Shown here one piece after another: positions 1 through 8,941 of a stretch of DNA of 64,000 nucleotides. The translations under genes and the position numbers were made by a program. The DNA comes from Fuscovulum blasticum DSM 2131 (GTDB taxonomy: Bacteria; Pseudomonadota; Alphaproteobacteria; Rhodobacterales; Rhodobacteraceae), in NCBI RefSeq assembly GCF_003034965.1, contig NZ_PZKE01000010.1:62001-126000 (forward strand). The letters run 5' to 3'. How positions within the stretch are numbered: the stretch's first letter is position 1; every line of letters begins with the position of its first letter. The notes under the pieces are model-generated. The model did not search any database and was not told the origin of the DNA. It was given only the letters and a program-made list of their open reading frames with translations.

Positions 1-333
1 GGGCAAGGGGGCCGCGGCCACCGCGCCCGGACGCGCGGGCCCCGCCCACAGGCTTTTGACCGCCAGCCACAGCAGATAGGCCACGCCGGCCCAGCGGATG
101 GCCTCGAAGGCGGCGGGATGGGCCTTCAGCAGCGCGGCCAGCCCCAGCGCCGCCACCGCCACATGCACCAGACAGCCCGCCGCGATGCCAAGGTTCGCCA
201 TCATGCCGGCCCGCGGCCCGCCGCGCAGGCCCTGCGCCAGCACGAACATCATGTCCGCCCCCGGTGTCAGGTTCAGCGCCAGCCCCGCGGGAATGAAGGC
301 GGCAAGCGTCAGCAGATCGACCGGAAGGTTCAT
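1..333 (-). CDS. LysE/RhtB family amino-acid exporter (partial)
   Basis: Only the first 111 codons are inside the window; the gene runs off the left edge. The N-terminus has the LysE family pattern: a hydrophobic first segment followed by N-L-T-P-G-A-D-M near residues 20-27, a G-G-P-R-A-G cytoplasmic turn, and a second and third membrane segment. Members export amino acids or related metabolites through the inner membrane; the substrate cannot be told from this fragment. The start codon overlaps the stop of the upstream uracil-DNA glycosylase gene (ATGA), so the two are probably cotranscribed. Confidence 0.85.
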   Translation of the reverse strand, partial: MNLPVDLLTLAAFIPAGLALNLTPGADMMFVLAQGLRGGPRAGMMANLGIAAGCLVHVAVAALGLAALLKAHPAAFEAIRWAGVAYLLWLAVKSLWAGPARPGAVAAAPLP

Positions 334-1142
334 CCCCGCAGCCTTGCCTTGAGCGACAGCAGGTCCGCCCAGGCCTCGCGCTTGGCAGAGGGGTTGCGCA
401 ACAGATAGGCCGGGTGCGTCATCGGCAGCATCGGGCGGTTCAGCGCCTGCGTCCAGGTGCCCCGCGCCCGCAGGATGCCGCGGTTGCCGGTCAGCGCGAT
501 CAGCGGGGTATTGCCCATGACCACAATCACCTGCGGATCGACCAGCTCGATATGCCGTTCGACAAAGGGGCGCATCATGGCGATCTCACCCGGTTCCGGG
601 TCACGGTTGCCGGGCGGGCGCCAGGGCATGACATTGGTGATGTAAAGCGCCGCCCGGGCATCGGGGCTGCGGCGCGACAGGCCGATGGCGGCGAACATGC
701 GGTCCAGCAACTGCCCGGCACGGCCCACGAAGGGGCGGCCTTCAAGATCCTCGTCCCGTCCCGGCGCCTCGCCCAGAATCAGGACGCGCGCCCCGGGGTT
801 GCCATCGGCGAAAACCGTGTTGCGGGCGCCCTTCTTCAGCTCGCACTGGTTGAAGGCCAGCAGCGCCTCGCGCAGATCGTCCAGCGATTGCGCGGCGGTG
901 GCGGCGGCCTGCGCCAGCCGGACAGGATCGACCTCGGGCGCCGGCGCGGCGGCAACGGGCGGGGAAGGACGCGCCGGCGCGGGTTGCGCGGCAACCACGG
1001 GCAGGCGCGGCGCCTCGGCCGGCAGGTCGTAGCGGTTCAGGGGCGCATCGCCCAGAACCTCATCCACTCCGGCATCAACCTGCCAGGCCAGCGCGGCCAG
1101 CGCGGCGTGCCAGTCTTCGGCGATGTCGGTCGCGATTCCCAT
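330..1142 (-). CDS. Family-4-like uracil-DNA glycosylase lacking the Fe-S cysteines
   Basis: A 270-residue protein of the uracil-DNA glycosylase superfamily. The uracil-pocket motif G-E-A-P-G is at 124-128, followed by E-D-x-x-G-R-P-F-V-G and A-G-Q-L-L-D; the second motif M-T-H-P-A-Y is at 241-246. Family 4 enzymes bind a 4Fe-4S cluster with four cysteines. Here only Cys100 remains: the usual K-C-R-P-P is M-P-W-R-P-P at 172-177 and the later ligand is Met. An Ala/Pro-rich linker (about 45-80) separates a short N-terminal region. A longer reading frame to 1238 exists, but the ATG at 1142 is preferred because the longer one would run into the pyrB upstream region. It probably removes uracil from DNA, but activity is inferred. 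Confidence 0.85.
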   Translation of the reverse strand: MGIATDIAEDWHAALAALAWQVDAGVDEVLGDAPLNRYDLPAEAPRLPVVAAQPAPARPSPPVAAAPAPEVDPVRLAQAAATAAQSLDDLREALLAFNQCELKKGARNTVFADGNPGARVLILGEAPGRDEDLEGRPFVGRAGQLLDRMFAAIGLSRRSPDARAALYITNVMPWRPPGNRDPEPGEIAMMRPFVERHIELVDPQVIVVMGNTPLIALTGNRGILRARGTWTQALNRPMLPMTHPAYLLRNPSAKREAWADLLSLKARLRG

Positions 1143-1255
1143 GGGGCCGAAGCCTAGGGCCGCCCCCCTTGGTCGGCAAGCCGGGTTGCGCTTCCCTGAC
1201 GCTTGCCCCCCCGCCCCCGCTTTGTCATAAGCGGACAAACCGAAGGGAAACGCCC

Positions 1256-2218
1256 ATGGCCTTCCGTGCCCGCCATCTGCTTGGCATCGAACAGCTTGCC
1301 CCGCTGGAAATCACCACCGTCCTTGATCTGGCCGAACGCTATGTCGACCTGAACCGCCGCACGGTGAAACAGTCCGACGTGCTGGCAGGCATGACGCAGA
1401 TCAACCTGTTCTTCGAGAATTCCACCCGAACCCAATCCAGCTTCGAACTGGCCGGCAAGCGGCTGGGGGCCGATGTGATGAACATGGCCGTGGCCAATTC
1501 GTCGGTGAAGAAGGGGGAAACCCTGATCGACACCGCGCTGACGCTGAACGCCATGCACCCCGACCTGCTGGTGGTGCGGCACGCGGCCTCGGGCGCGGTG
1601 AACCTGCTGGCGCAGAAGGTGGATTGCGCCGTCCTGAACGCGGGCGATGGCCGGCACGAACATCCGACGCAGGCCCTGCTGGATGCGCTGACCATCCGCC
1701 GCTCGAAAGGCCGGGTCGAACGCCTGACCATCGCGATCTGCGGCGACGTGGCCCACAGCCGGGTGGCCCGCTCGAACCTGATCCTGCTGGGCAAGATGGG
1801 CAACAACCTGCGCCTGATCGGGCCGCCCACGCTGATGCCCCCGGGCTTTGCCGAACTGGGGGCCGAGGTCTTCGACGACATGCGCGAAGGGCTGAAGGGC
1901 GCCGATGTGGTGATGATGCTGCGCTTGCAGAAGGAACGGATGGACGGCGGCTTCATCCCTTCGATGCGGGAATACTACCACCGCTTCGGGCTGGACGCGG
2001 AAAAGCTCAGCCATGCCAAGCCGGATGCCATTGTCATGCACCCCGGCCCCATGAACCGCGGGGTCGAGATCGACGGCGAGCTGGCCGACGACATCAACCA
2101 CAGCGTCATTCAGGACCAGGTGGAAATGGGCGTCGCCGTGCGGATGGCCTGCATGGACCTGCTGGCGCGCAACCTGCGCGCCGAACGCGGGCGGCGGATC
2201 GTGGAGACGCTGGTATGA
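1256..2218 (+). CDS. pyrB: Aspartate carbamoyltransferase catalytic subunit
   Basis: This 320-residue protein catalyses the condensation of carbamoyl phosphate with aspartate, the first committed step of pyrimidine synthesis. The carbamoyl-phosphate signature S-T-R-T is at 56-59 and H-P-T-Q at 136-139; a C-terminal H-P-G-P-M-N-R-G motif closes the aspartate domain. The chosen ATG has a GAAGGG ribosome binding site; a longer frame back to 1169 has none. No pyrI regulatory chain is present; instead a catalytically dead dihydroorotase-like gene lies downstream at 3520, as in bacteria whose ATCase forms a PyrB-PyrC' complex. Confidence 0.96.
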   Translation: MAFRARHLLGIEQLAPLEITTVLDLAERYVDLNRRTVKQSDVLAGMTQINLFFENSTRTQSSFELAGKRLGADVMNMAVANSSVKKGETLIDTALTLNAMHPDLLVVRHAASGAVNLLAQKVDCAVLNAGDGRHEHPTQALLDALTIRRSKGRVERLTIAICGDVAHSRVARSNLILLGKMGNNLRLIGPPTLMPPGFAELGAEVFDDMREGLKGADVVMMLRLQKERMDGGFIPSMREYYHRFGLDAEKLSHAKPDAIVMHPGPMNRGVEIDGELADDINHSVIQDQVEMGVAVRMACMDLLARNLRAERGRRIVETLV

Positions 2219-2261
2219 TCCGGGCAGGCGCGACGCCCCGCTTGGCCAGGGGCATACCGCA

Positions 2262-2381
2262 ATGAGCGATGATCCCGGCCGCAAGCCTGCGAAACCCGAC
2301 GCCCGCGCCAGCGGCATGGTGGCCATGGCCGTGCTGGTCTTCCTTGCGGTCTTCACCGCGATTTTCGTGATGATGGGATAG
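2262..2381 (+). CDS. Small single-pass membrane protein
   Basis: A 39-residue reading frame between pyrB and the next membrane protein. Residues 1-17 are charged and polar (M-S-D-D-P-G-R-K-P), followed by one hydrophobic segment from about 18 to 38. It starts 43 bases after the pyrB stop and ends 3 bases before the next start, which argues that it is translated as part of the operon. I do not recognise a named family; the shape suggests a small inner-membrane protein. Confidence 0.6.
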   Translation: MSDDPGRKPAKPDARASGMVAMAVLVFLAVFTAIFVMMG

Positions 2382-2384
2382 CCG

Positions 2385-2828
2385 ATGGCCCGGATCGAAC
2401 CTGACAGCATCGTGGCCCGCGAGGCCGATCTTGGCGCCGACGAGACGGTGCTTGAAGAGTTCCGGGCCGACCGCACCACCTATTGGCGCCAGCATCTGGT
2501 TCTGGCGGCGGTGCTGGGGGTGGCGGCAGGGCTGTTGCTGATGTGGCAGGGCAACCCCTATCCGGTGGCCGGCCCGCTGGGGGCCATCCTCGCCATCGGC
2601 GCGCGGGCGGCCTATCTGGCGTCCGAGGCGCTGTCCGACCGCTGGCGCCTGACGAAGACCCGGCTGATCGGCCCCGGCGGGCGTATCCTGCCCCTGTCCT
2701 CGATCCAGACGGTGCGGCCGATCCTGGGCGCGGTGCAGGTGATCACCCGGTCGGGCGACAAGCATCTGATCAAGTATCTGGCAGACCCCGACGCGGTGGC
2801 CGACCGCATCGCCCGGGCCAGATCGTGA
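2385..2828 (+). CDS. Membrane protein with PH-like domain
   Basis: A 147-residue protein. An N-terminal soluble part (1-38) with E-x-x-L-x-E-F-R-A is followed by two hydrophobic segments (about 39-54 and 60-76) and a C-terminal domain with W-R-L-T-x-T-R-L and L-P-L-S-S-I-Q-T-V-R, the pattern of bacterial PH-like (bPH) domains, which pair a membrane hairpin with a small beta domain. Its function is unknown. It ends overlapping the next gene by four bases (GTGA), so the two are likely translationally coupled. Confidence 0.65.
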   Translation: MARIEPDSIVAREADLGADETVLEEFRADRTTYWRQHLVLAAVLGVAAGLLLMWQGNPYPVAGPLGAILAIGARAAYLASEALSDRWRLTKTRLIGPGGRILPLSSIQTVRPILGAVQVITRSGDKHLIKYLADPDAVADRIARARS

Positions 2829-3445
2829 CGGCGCAAGACGAACCCCAACCCCCGCCCCTGCCCGTGCCCGACGGGTGGGAGGGGATTCTGGAACCCGGAG
2901 AGCGTATCCTCTGGCAAGGCCAGCCCGCCGCGGGGCTGCGCTGGCAGGATCTGCTGGACAAGCGCACGCCCTTCGGGCTGGTCTTCGCCGGTTTCGCGGT
3001 GTTCTGGATGGTGCAGGCCGCAAGCACCTCGGGCGTATTCATGGCGCTGTTCGGCCTGCCGTTTCTGGCGGTCGGGCTCAACATGGCCATCGGCGGCCCG
3101 CTGCGCGATGCCCGCCGCCGCCGCGCCACCTTCTACACGCTGACCGACCGCGCCGCCTTTGTGGCCACACGCGGCACCGGCGCGCGCAAGCTGGACCGTT
3201 ACCCGCTGGGCCCCGGCTTCCGCCCCACGCTGGAAGACGGCGATCCGGGCAGCGTCTGGTTCGCCACATCGCAGGCTGATGCCCGTCGCGGCTGGCGCGG
3301 CACAGGATCGGCGCGCAGCTATGATCTGGTCCCGGTCGGGCAGCAGCGGATCGGGTTCGAACAGATTTCCGACGCGCGTATGGTCTATGGCCTGATGCTG
3401 GCCAACCTGCGCGATCAGGCCGGGGTGGCTGCGGCAAAGGGCTGA
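2825..3445 (+). CDS. Membrane protein with PH-like domain, second copy
   Basis: A 206-residue protein starting at a GTG that overlaps the preceding stop. The N-terminal part contains G-E-R-I-L-W-Q-G-Q-P, a phrase typical of bacterial membrane PH-type proteins; two hydrophobic segments follow at about 46-60 and 66-85, then the Y-T-L-T-D-R-A sequence found where the PH-like beta domain begins. It resembles its upstream neighbour in layout, so the pair may be distant paralogs acting together in the inner membrane. No catalytic motif is visible. Confidence 0.65.
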   Translation: MTAQDEPQPPPLPVPDGWEGILEPGERILWQGQPAAGLRWQDLLDKRTPFGLVFAGFAVFWMVQAASTSGVFMALFGLPFLAVGLNMAIGGPLRDARRRRATFYTLTDRAAFVATRGTGARKLDRYPLGPGFRPTLEDGDPGSVWFATSQADARRGWRGTGSARSYDLVPVGQQRIGFEQISDARMVYGLMLANLRDQAGVAAAKG

Positions 3446-3519
3446 CCCCGCGGGCAATGGACAGCGGCCCGCCCACCGCGTTATGAACCCCGCACCCCTG
3501 CGGCAAGGCAAAGGGCGCC

Positions 3520-4803
3520 ATGACCATCCTTTTCACCGACGCACGCCTCATCGACCCCGAGGCGCTGACCGAAACCCAAGGCAGCCTTCTGGTGGCCGAA
3601 GACGGCAGCATCGCCGGCCCCTGGACCGGAAAGAAGCCGCCGAAAGGCGCGACCGTCATCGACTGCGGCGGCAAATGCCTGGCGCCCGGCATCGTTGACT
3701 GGGGCGTCAAGATCGGGGAACCCGGCGAACGCCACCGCGAAAGTTTCCGCTCGGCCGGGCTGGCCGCCGCCGCCGGGGGCGTGACCACGATCATCGCCCG
3801 CCCCGACACACTGCCCGCCATCGACACGCCGGAAACGCTGGAATTCGTCACCCGCCGCGCGGCCGAGGCCAGCCCCGTCCGCATCCGCCACATGGCCGCG
3901 CTGACCAAGGGCCGCGAAGGCCATGAGATGACCGAGATCGGCTTCCTTCTGGATGCCGGCGCCGTGGCCTTCACCGATGTCTTCTCGGTCTCGTCCGACA
4001 GCAAGGCGCTTGGCCGGGCGCTGACCTATGCCCGCAGCCTGGGCGCGCTGATCGTGGGCCACCCGCAAGACCCGGGCCTGTCCGCTGGCGCCGCCACCAC
4101 CAGCGGCAAGTTCGCCAGCCTGCGCGGCCTGCCGGCGGTGTCGCCCATGGCCGAACGCATGGGGCTGGAGCGTGACCTTGCGCTGGTCGAGATGACGGGC
4201 GCGCGCTACCACGCCGACCAGATCACCACCGCCCGTTCCCTGCCCGCGCTGCGGCGCGCGCGCGAGGCCGGGCTGGACGTGACGGCCGGCACCTCGATCC
4301 ATCACCTGACGCTGAACGAACTGGATGTCGGCGACTACCGCACCTTCTTCAAGCTGACCCCCCCCTTGCGGTCGGAAGACGACCGCCAGGCGGTGATCGC
4401 CGCGCTGGCCGAAGGGCTGATCGACGTGATCGCCAGCTTCCACACCCCGGCGGATGAAGAATCGAAGCGCCTGCCCTTTGAAGAGGCAGCTCCCGGCGCG
4501 GTGGCGCTGGAAACCCTGCTGCCCGCCGCGATGCGGCTTTATCACGGCGGCCACCTGTCGCTGCCGCAACTGTTCCGCGCCATGGCGCTGAACCCCGCGC
4601 GCCGGCTGGGCCTGCCGCAGGGCCGGCTGGCCGAAGGCGCCCCGGCCGATCTGGTGCTGTTCGACCCGGACGCCCCCTTCCTGATGGACCGCTTCCGCCT
4701 GCGGTCAAAGTCCAAGAACACCCCCTTCGACGGCGCGCGGATGGAGGGGCGGGTGCTGGCCACCTGGGTCGGCGGGGTCGAAGTCTTCCGGGCCGAGGGG
4801 TAA
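3520..4803 (+). CDS. pyrX: Dihydroorotase-like pseudoenzyme (PyrX/PyrC')
   Basis: A 427-residue amidohydrolase-fold protein that aligns well with type I dihydroorotases, including P-G-I-V-D, G-E-P-G-E and P-F-E-E-A-A-P-G-A. The metal ligands are missing: the usual D-x-H-x-H is D60-W-G62-V-K64, and the active-site aspartate of the D-H-A-P motif is replaced in S-F-H-T-P (Phe307). It is therefore predicted to be inactive. In other bacteria such homologs assemble with PyrB and support ATCase activity; the location in the pyrB operon fits that role. A functional pyrC should exist elsewhere. Confidence 0.85.
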   Translation: MTILFTDARLIDPEALTETQGSLLVAEDGSIAGPWTGKKPPKGATVIDCGGKCLAPGIVDWGVKIGEPGERHRESFRSAGLAAAAGGVTTIIARPDTLPAIDTPETLEFVTRRAAEASPVRIRHMAALTKGREGHEMTEIGFLLDAGAVAFTDVFSVSSDSKALGRALTYARSLGALIVGHPQDPGLSAGAATTSGKFASLRGLPAVSPMAERMGLERDLALVEMTGARYHADQITTARSLPALRRAREAGLDVTAGTSIHHLTLNELDVGDYRTFFKLTPPLRSEDDRQAVIAALAEGLIDVIASFHTPADEESKRLPFEEAAPGAVALETLLPAAMRLYHGGHLSLPQLFRAMALNPARRLGLPQGRLAEGAPADLVLFDPDAPFLMDRFRLRSKSKNTPFDGARMEGRVLATWVGGVEVFRAEG

Positions 4804-4806
4804 GCC

Positions 4807-5421
4807 ATGCCGGAACTTGTCACATCCTGGGGCCTGTTGGGCGTGACCGCCCTGCTGGCCTATCTCCTGGGCTCGGTGCCCTTCGGCGTGGTGATCACGC
4901 GCGCCATGGGCCTGGGTGATCTGCGCAAGATCGGCTCTGGCAACATCGGGGCCACCAACGTGCTGCGCACCGGCAACAAGGCGGCGGCGGCGGCAACGCT
5001 GGTGCTGGACGGGGCCAAGGGCGCGGTGGCGGTGCTGCTGGCCCGCGCCTTGGTTGGGGCCGAAGACGCGGCGCAGACCGCCGCACTGGCGGCCTTTGTC
5101 GGGCATCTTTACCCGGTCTGGCTGGGCTTTCGCGGCGGCAAGGGCGTCGCCACCTTCCTGGGCACGCTGATCGCACTGGCCTGGCCGGTAGGTCTGGCCG
5201 CCTGCGCCACCTGGCTGGTCGGCGCGGCGCTGACCCGCATCTCCTCGGCCGCGGCGCTGATCTCGGCGGCGGTCACCCCGCTCTGGCTGTGGGCCTTCGG
5301 GCAGGGGCAGATGCTGATTCTGGTGATCGTCCTGACGATCCTGATCTACATCCGCCACGCCGCCAACCTGGCCCGGATCAAGGCCGGAACCGAACCGAAG
5401 ATCGGCCAGAAGAAGGGCTGA
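4807..5421 (+). CDS. plsY: Acyl-phosphate:glycerol-3-phosphate acyltransferase
   Basis: This 204-residue polytopic inner-membrane protein transfers an acyl group from acyl phosphate to glycerol 3-phosphate, starting phospholipid synthesis. The three PlsY motifs are visible: G-S-V-P-F-G near 22-27, G-S-G-N-I-G-A-T-N near 43-51, and the glycine-rich F-R-G-G-K-G-V-A-T near 109-117. It begins three bases after the preceding stop and is clearly in the same operon. Confidence 0.95.
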   Translation: MPELVTSWGLLGVTALLAYLLGSVPFGVVITRAMGLGDLRKIGSGNIGATNVLRTGNKAAAAATLVLDGAKGAVAVLLARALVGAEDAAQTAALAAFVGHLYPVWLGFRGGKGVATFLGTLIALAWPVGLAACATWLVGAALTRISSAAALISAAVTPLWLWAFGQGQMLILVIVLTILIYIRHAANLARIKAGTEPKIGQKKG

Positions 5422-5427
5422 CGCCGG

Positions 5428-6054
5428 GTGCCGTGGGAACCGTCAGACGGGCTGATCCTCACGCTCCTGGCGCTGGTCCTGCTGTTCGTCTATCTCCTTC
5501 TGCGGCAGTTCACCGGGCGCAAGCCCCCCGCACAACGCAAACCTCCCGCGCAGGGCAGGCCATCTGTCCGACGTCAGCCGCTTCCGGAATACAAACGCCC
5601 GCCCGTCCGGCCCAAGCCACATGTCCGGCGCAAGCGTACCCCGGAAAACCGCCCCTATGCCGTGGTCGACGGGTCGAACGTGATGCACTGGCGCGACAAC
5701 ACACCCGATCTTGGCCCCGTCATCGCCACCGTCGACATCCTGCAGGCGCGGGGCTACCGGACCGGGGTGATCTTTGATGCCAATGCGGGCTACAAGCTGA
5801 CCGATCGCTATCAGGACGATGCGCAACTGGCCTATCTGCTTGGCCTTCCGGCGACGGACGTGTTCGTCGTGCCCAAGGGACAGCAGGCCGATCCCTTCCT
5901 GCTGGATTTCGCAAGCAAATCCGACGCGATCGTGGTCAGCAATGACCGCTTCCGCGACCGGATTGCCGACTATCCCGCCCTTTCCGCCCCCGGCCGCCTG
6001 ATCCGGGGCGGCTGGCAGGATGGCAAGGTCAACCTGACCCTGCCCGAAGCCTAA
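5428..6054 (+). CDS. Membrane-anchored NYN/Zc3h12a-type ribonuclease
   Basis: A 208-residue protein starting at GTG, six bases after the plsY stop. A membrane anchor spans about 8-27. A Pro/Arg/Lys-rich linker (about 30-75) could bind RNA. From about 77 it has the NYN/PIN-like pattern of Zc3h12a-type RNases: A-V-V-D-G-S-N-V, a central D-D-A-Q, and V-V-S-N-D-R-F-R-D with conserved acidic residues. I infer a membrane-tethered endoribonuclease; the substrate is unknown. It converges with gshA, overlapping by four bases. Confidence 0.75.
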   Translation: MPWEPSDGLILTLLALVLLFVYLLLRQFTGRKPPAQRKPPAQGRPSVRRQPLPEYKRPPVRPKPHVRRKRTPENRPYAVVDGSNVMHWRDNTPDLGPVIATVDILQARGYRTGVIFDANAGYKLTDRYQDDAQLAYLLGLPATDVFVVPKGQQADPFLLDFASKSDAIVVSNDRFRDRIADYPALSAPGRLIRGGWQDGKVNLTLPEA

Positions 6055-7397
6055 AGGCTGGCCGCTTCATAAACCGGGGTCAGCGACCCGGCCCATTCGC
6101 CGTCATAGGCGGCAAGCCAGCGGTCGGCCTGCACATCGCCGGTCTTCAGGCTTTCGACCAGCGGCGCCAGGAATCGCTCCTCGCCAAGGCCGCGTGCGGC
6201 AAGCCCCGCATGGGACAGGGCCACAGCCGACCGCGCCAGATCCATCAGCCGCACGCCCCCCGCCTCGCCCCGCAGGGCCGAGACCGAGGCCGCAACGCGC
6301 AGGCCCTGCCGGGTTTCGGCATCCAGCCCCTTGACCAGATCCCACGCGGAATCCAGCGCCGTCTGGTCATACATCAGCCCGGTCCAGAACGCTGGCAAGG
6401 CCACCAGATGCGGCCGGTCACCGGCATCGGCGCCGCGCATCTCGATATAGCGCTTCACGCGCGCTTCGGGGAAAACCGTGGTCAGGTGGTCGGCCCAATC
6501 GCTCAGCGTGGGCTTTTCGCCGGGCAGCGCCGGCAGTTGCCCCTTCAGGAAATCGCGGAATGACTGGCCAAGCGCGTTGATGTATTTGCCGTCGCGGTAG
6601 ACGAAATACATCGGCACATCCAGCACCCAGTCGACATAGCGCTGGAAGCCCATGCCCGGCTCAAAGGCAAAGGGCAGCATCCCGGTGCGGCTGGCATCCA
6701 GATCGCGCCAGATCCGGCTGCGCCAACTGCGGTGGCCGTTCGCCGCCCCGTCGAAGAACGGCGAACTGGCAAACAGCGCGGTCGCCACCGGCTGCAAGGC
6801 CAGCGCCACCCGCAACTTCTGCACCATGTCGGCCTCGGACCCGAAGTCCAGGTTCACCTGCACGGTCGAGGTGCGATACATCATCTGCGTGCCATGGGTG
6901 CCCACGCGCCCCATGTAATCGGTCATCAGGCGGTAACGCCCTTTCGGCATCACCGGCATCTGGTCATGCCGCCATTCCGGCGCGGCCCCCAGCGACAGGA
7001 AGCGGATGCCCAGCGGGCTGGCGATGGCCTCCACCTCCGCCAGATGGTTGCCCAGTTCGGCGGCAACCTCATGGATGCCGGTCAGCGGCGCGCCCGACAG
7101 TTCGAACTGCCCGCCCGGTTCCAGGCTGATGTTGGCACCGTTCCGCGTCAGCCCGATGGTGTTCTCGCCTTCCCGCACCGGGGTCCAGCCGAACCGCGCC
7201 TCAAGCCCCTTGAACAGGGCCGAGATCGAGCGGTCGCCGGCATAGGGCAGTGGGGTGCGGCTGTCGGTCAGCCAGCCGAACTTTTCATGCTCGGTGCCGA
7301 TGCGCCAGTCGGCCTTGGGCTTGCAGCCGGCCTCAAGGAAGCCGGCAAGCTGGTCAAAGCTCTCGATCGGTCCGCCGCCGGACTGGGGAATCGACAT
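6051..7397 (-). CDS. gshA: Glutamate-cysteine ligase (plant/alphaproteobacterial type)
   Basis: A 448-residue enzyme that ligates glutamate and cysteine, the first step of glutathione synthesis. The sequence I-G-T-E-H-E-K-F-G near 33-41, L-E-P-G-G-Q-F-E-L-S-G near 93-103 and the T-S-T-V-Q-V-N-L-D segment near 180-188 are characteristic of the class shared by plants and alphaproteobacteria. It lies 96 bases downstream of a DUF gene and probably belongs to the rsmE-led transcript. A glutathione transferase is encoded at 15384. Confidence 0.94.
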   Translation of the reverse strand: MSIPQSGGGPIESFDQLAGFLEAGCKPKADWRIGTEHEKFGWLTDSRTPLPYAGDRSISALFKGLEARFGWTPVREGENTIGLTRNGANISLEPGGQFELSGAPLTGIHEVAAELGNHLAEVEAIASPLGIRFLSLGAAPEWRHDQMPVMPKGRYRLMTDYMGRVGTHGTQMMYRTSTVQVNLDFGSEADMVQKLRVALALQPVATALFASSPFFDGAANGHRSWRSRIWRDLDASRTGMLPFAFEPGMGFQRYVDWVLDVPMYFVYRDGKYINALGQSFRDFLKGQLPALPGEKPTLSDWADHLTTVFPEARVKRYIEMRGADAGDRPHLVALPAFWTGLMYDQTALDSAWDLVKGLDAETRQGLRVAASVSALRGEAGGVRLMDLARSAVALSHAGLAARGLGEERFLAPLVESLKTGDVQADRWLAAYDGEWAGSLTPVYEAASL

Positions 7398-7493
7398 GAG
7401 GGCTGGCTCCGGTTTTCTTGCAGGGTCATGGTCCGCACCCTTGGGGAGAGTGCGTCTCGGGAGGGCAAGAGGTGGAGCGGCGCGCCCGGCCTG

Positions 7494-8078
7494 TCAAGCC
7501 CGGCCAGCACCCTCATCACGAAAGCTGATGACGTTGCTGACGGGCCGCCTCCAGACCCGCGTTTCATCCAGCGCCAGCGTGGGCAGGCGCGACAGGTCTT
7601 CCTCGGGCTCGGGCGCCTTGCCTTGCAGCGCGGCCACCAGCGCGGCTGACGACAGGCCCGGCAGCGCGGAAAACGTGTCGAACAGCGCCGGCGCCCCGGC
7701 GGCATCCAGCGGAATCAGCAGGGCGCGGCCGTTGGTTTCGTTCAGCCGCCACATCTGGCGGCCCCGGAATTTTGTCAGCCGCAGTTCGGCCAGATCGTCC
7801 AGGCTGATTTCACCGCCCAGCTTGGGGTGCAGGTAGCGCACCCGCGCCTCGGTCACCTCAACCAGACCGGGCGCGCCGGGGTCGATGTCGAACCGCGCGC
7901 GGCGCAGGCCAAGAATGGCCCAGCCGGCGCCAAGGCCCACGAAGGCCAGCCCGGCGAACAGCGGCAGCCAGCCGCCCTTGGCGATGGTCCACACCCCCAC
8001 GGCAACCGTGGCAAGGCCGGCGGCCGGATCGACCCAGCGGCGCATCAGGCTTGTGACTTCAGGACGGATCAGGCTCAT
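7494..8078 (-). CDS. Conserved hypothetical membrane protein
   Basis: A 194-residue protein with two closely spaced hydrophobic segments (about 20-35 and 38-58), then a soluble beta-rich domain beginning R-F-D-I-D-P. The arrangement resembles bacterial PH-like membrane proteins but I do not recognise the family. Its start overlaps the stop of the acetyltransferase gene by four bases, so it is translated as part of the rsmE-GNAT unit. Confidence 0.75.
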   Translation of the reverse strand: MSLIRPEVTSLMRRWVDPAAGLATVAVGVWTIAKGGWLPLFAGLAFVGLGAGWAILGLRRARFDIDPGAPGLVEVTEARVRYLHPKLGGEISLDDLAELRLTKFRGRQMWRLNETNGRALLIPLDAAGAPALFDTFSALPGLSSAALVAALQGKAPEPEEDLSRLPTLALDETRVWRRPVSNVISFRDEGAGRA

Positions 8079-8941
8079 GTCGTCTCCCCGACCCGGAAAG
8101 GGCCGCGCAAAAAGGCGATGCGATACCAGCCGATCTGGGCAAAGCCGATCGCCCGGTAGGCGCGCGCCGCAGCTTCATTGTTGGCGAACAGAACCGCCTC
8201 ACTCATCCCTTCCGCGCGCATCTCGGCCAGCAGGGCACGGGTCACCTCGCGCCCCAGGCCGCGACCGCGCAGCGGAGGCGGCACGAACACGCCGCCGACC
8301 TGCACCATCCGCGCCACTCGCGCATTCAGCGCCGCCATGGCCAGCGGCCCCTCGGGGCCGACCAGAAGCCGCGTGTCCGGGCCGGCGATCGCGTCCCGAA
8401 CCCGGTCGGCCACCAGGGCCGCCGTCGGCCCCGGTTCGCCCGAAGCAAGCCCGGTTTCCCTGAGATACGCGTCAAACCATCCGCTGAGAAGGGTCGCGTC
8501 CCCCGGCAGGGGGCGACGCAGCGACGCGGCATCGACCGGCGCGGGCGGCAAACGGGCCAGATCCAGCCGGAACAGCGGTTCATGGTTCACCCGCCGGACC
8601 GCCGCCATCGGCAGGCGCAGCGCCCTTAGCAGCCGGTCGGTCTGCCCTGCCTCCCCCGCCGCGCCCACAATTGTGCGCCCGCGCAGCGCCAGGGCAAAAT
8701 CGGCAATCGCCTCGGGCGCCCCGGTCGCCTGCGGCAGCAGCATCCCGTTCGCCGCATGGCCCAGAACGGCCCGGATCGGCCCGGTTTCCGGCCAGCGCCA
8801 ATAGGTTGTGCGAAACGGATTCGGCGGCCCCGACAGGCCATGCGCCGCCAGATTGTTGCGCAGGAACATCGAGGTTGCGCTGTGGCCCGCCAGAAAGGCG
8901 TCCAGCTCCGCCTCCTCGCCCGGCACGGCCAGACGGATCAC
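8075..8941 (-). CDS. GNAT family N-acetyltransferase
   Basis: A 288-residue protein whose C-terminal half is a GNAT domain: V-F-V-P-P-P-L-R-G-R-G-L-G-R-E contains the acetyl-CoA-binding R-G-x-G-x-G signature, followed by L-F-A-N-N-E-A-A-A-R-A-Y-R-A-I-G-F. The N-terminal half is a divergent GNAT-like region. The GTG at 8941 is chosen because it overlaps the rsmE stop (GTGA); an ATG at 8968 would add nine residues and extend the overlap to 31 bases. The substrate is unknown. Confidence 0.82.
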   Translation of the reverse strand: MIRLAVPGEEAELDAFLAGHSATSMFLRNNLAAHGLSGPPNPFRTTYWRWPETGPIRAVLGHAANGMLLPQATGAPEAIADFALALRGRTIVGAAGEAGQTDRLLRALRLPMAAVRRVNHEPLFRLDLARLPPAPVDAASLRRPLPGDATLLSGWFDAYLRETGLASGEPGPTAALVADRVRDAIAGPDTRLLVGPEGPLAMAALNARVARMVQVGGVFVPPPLRGRGLGREVTRALLAEMRAEGMSEAVLFANNEAAARAYRAIGFAQIGWYRIAFLRGPFRVGETT

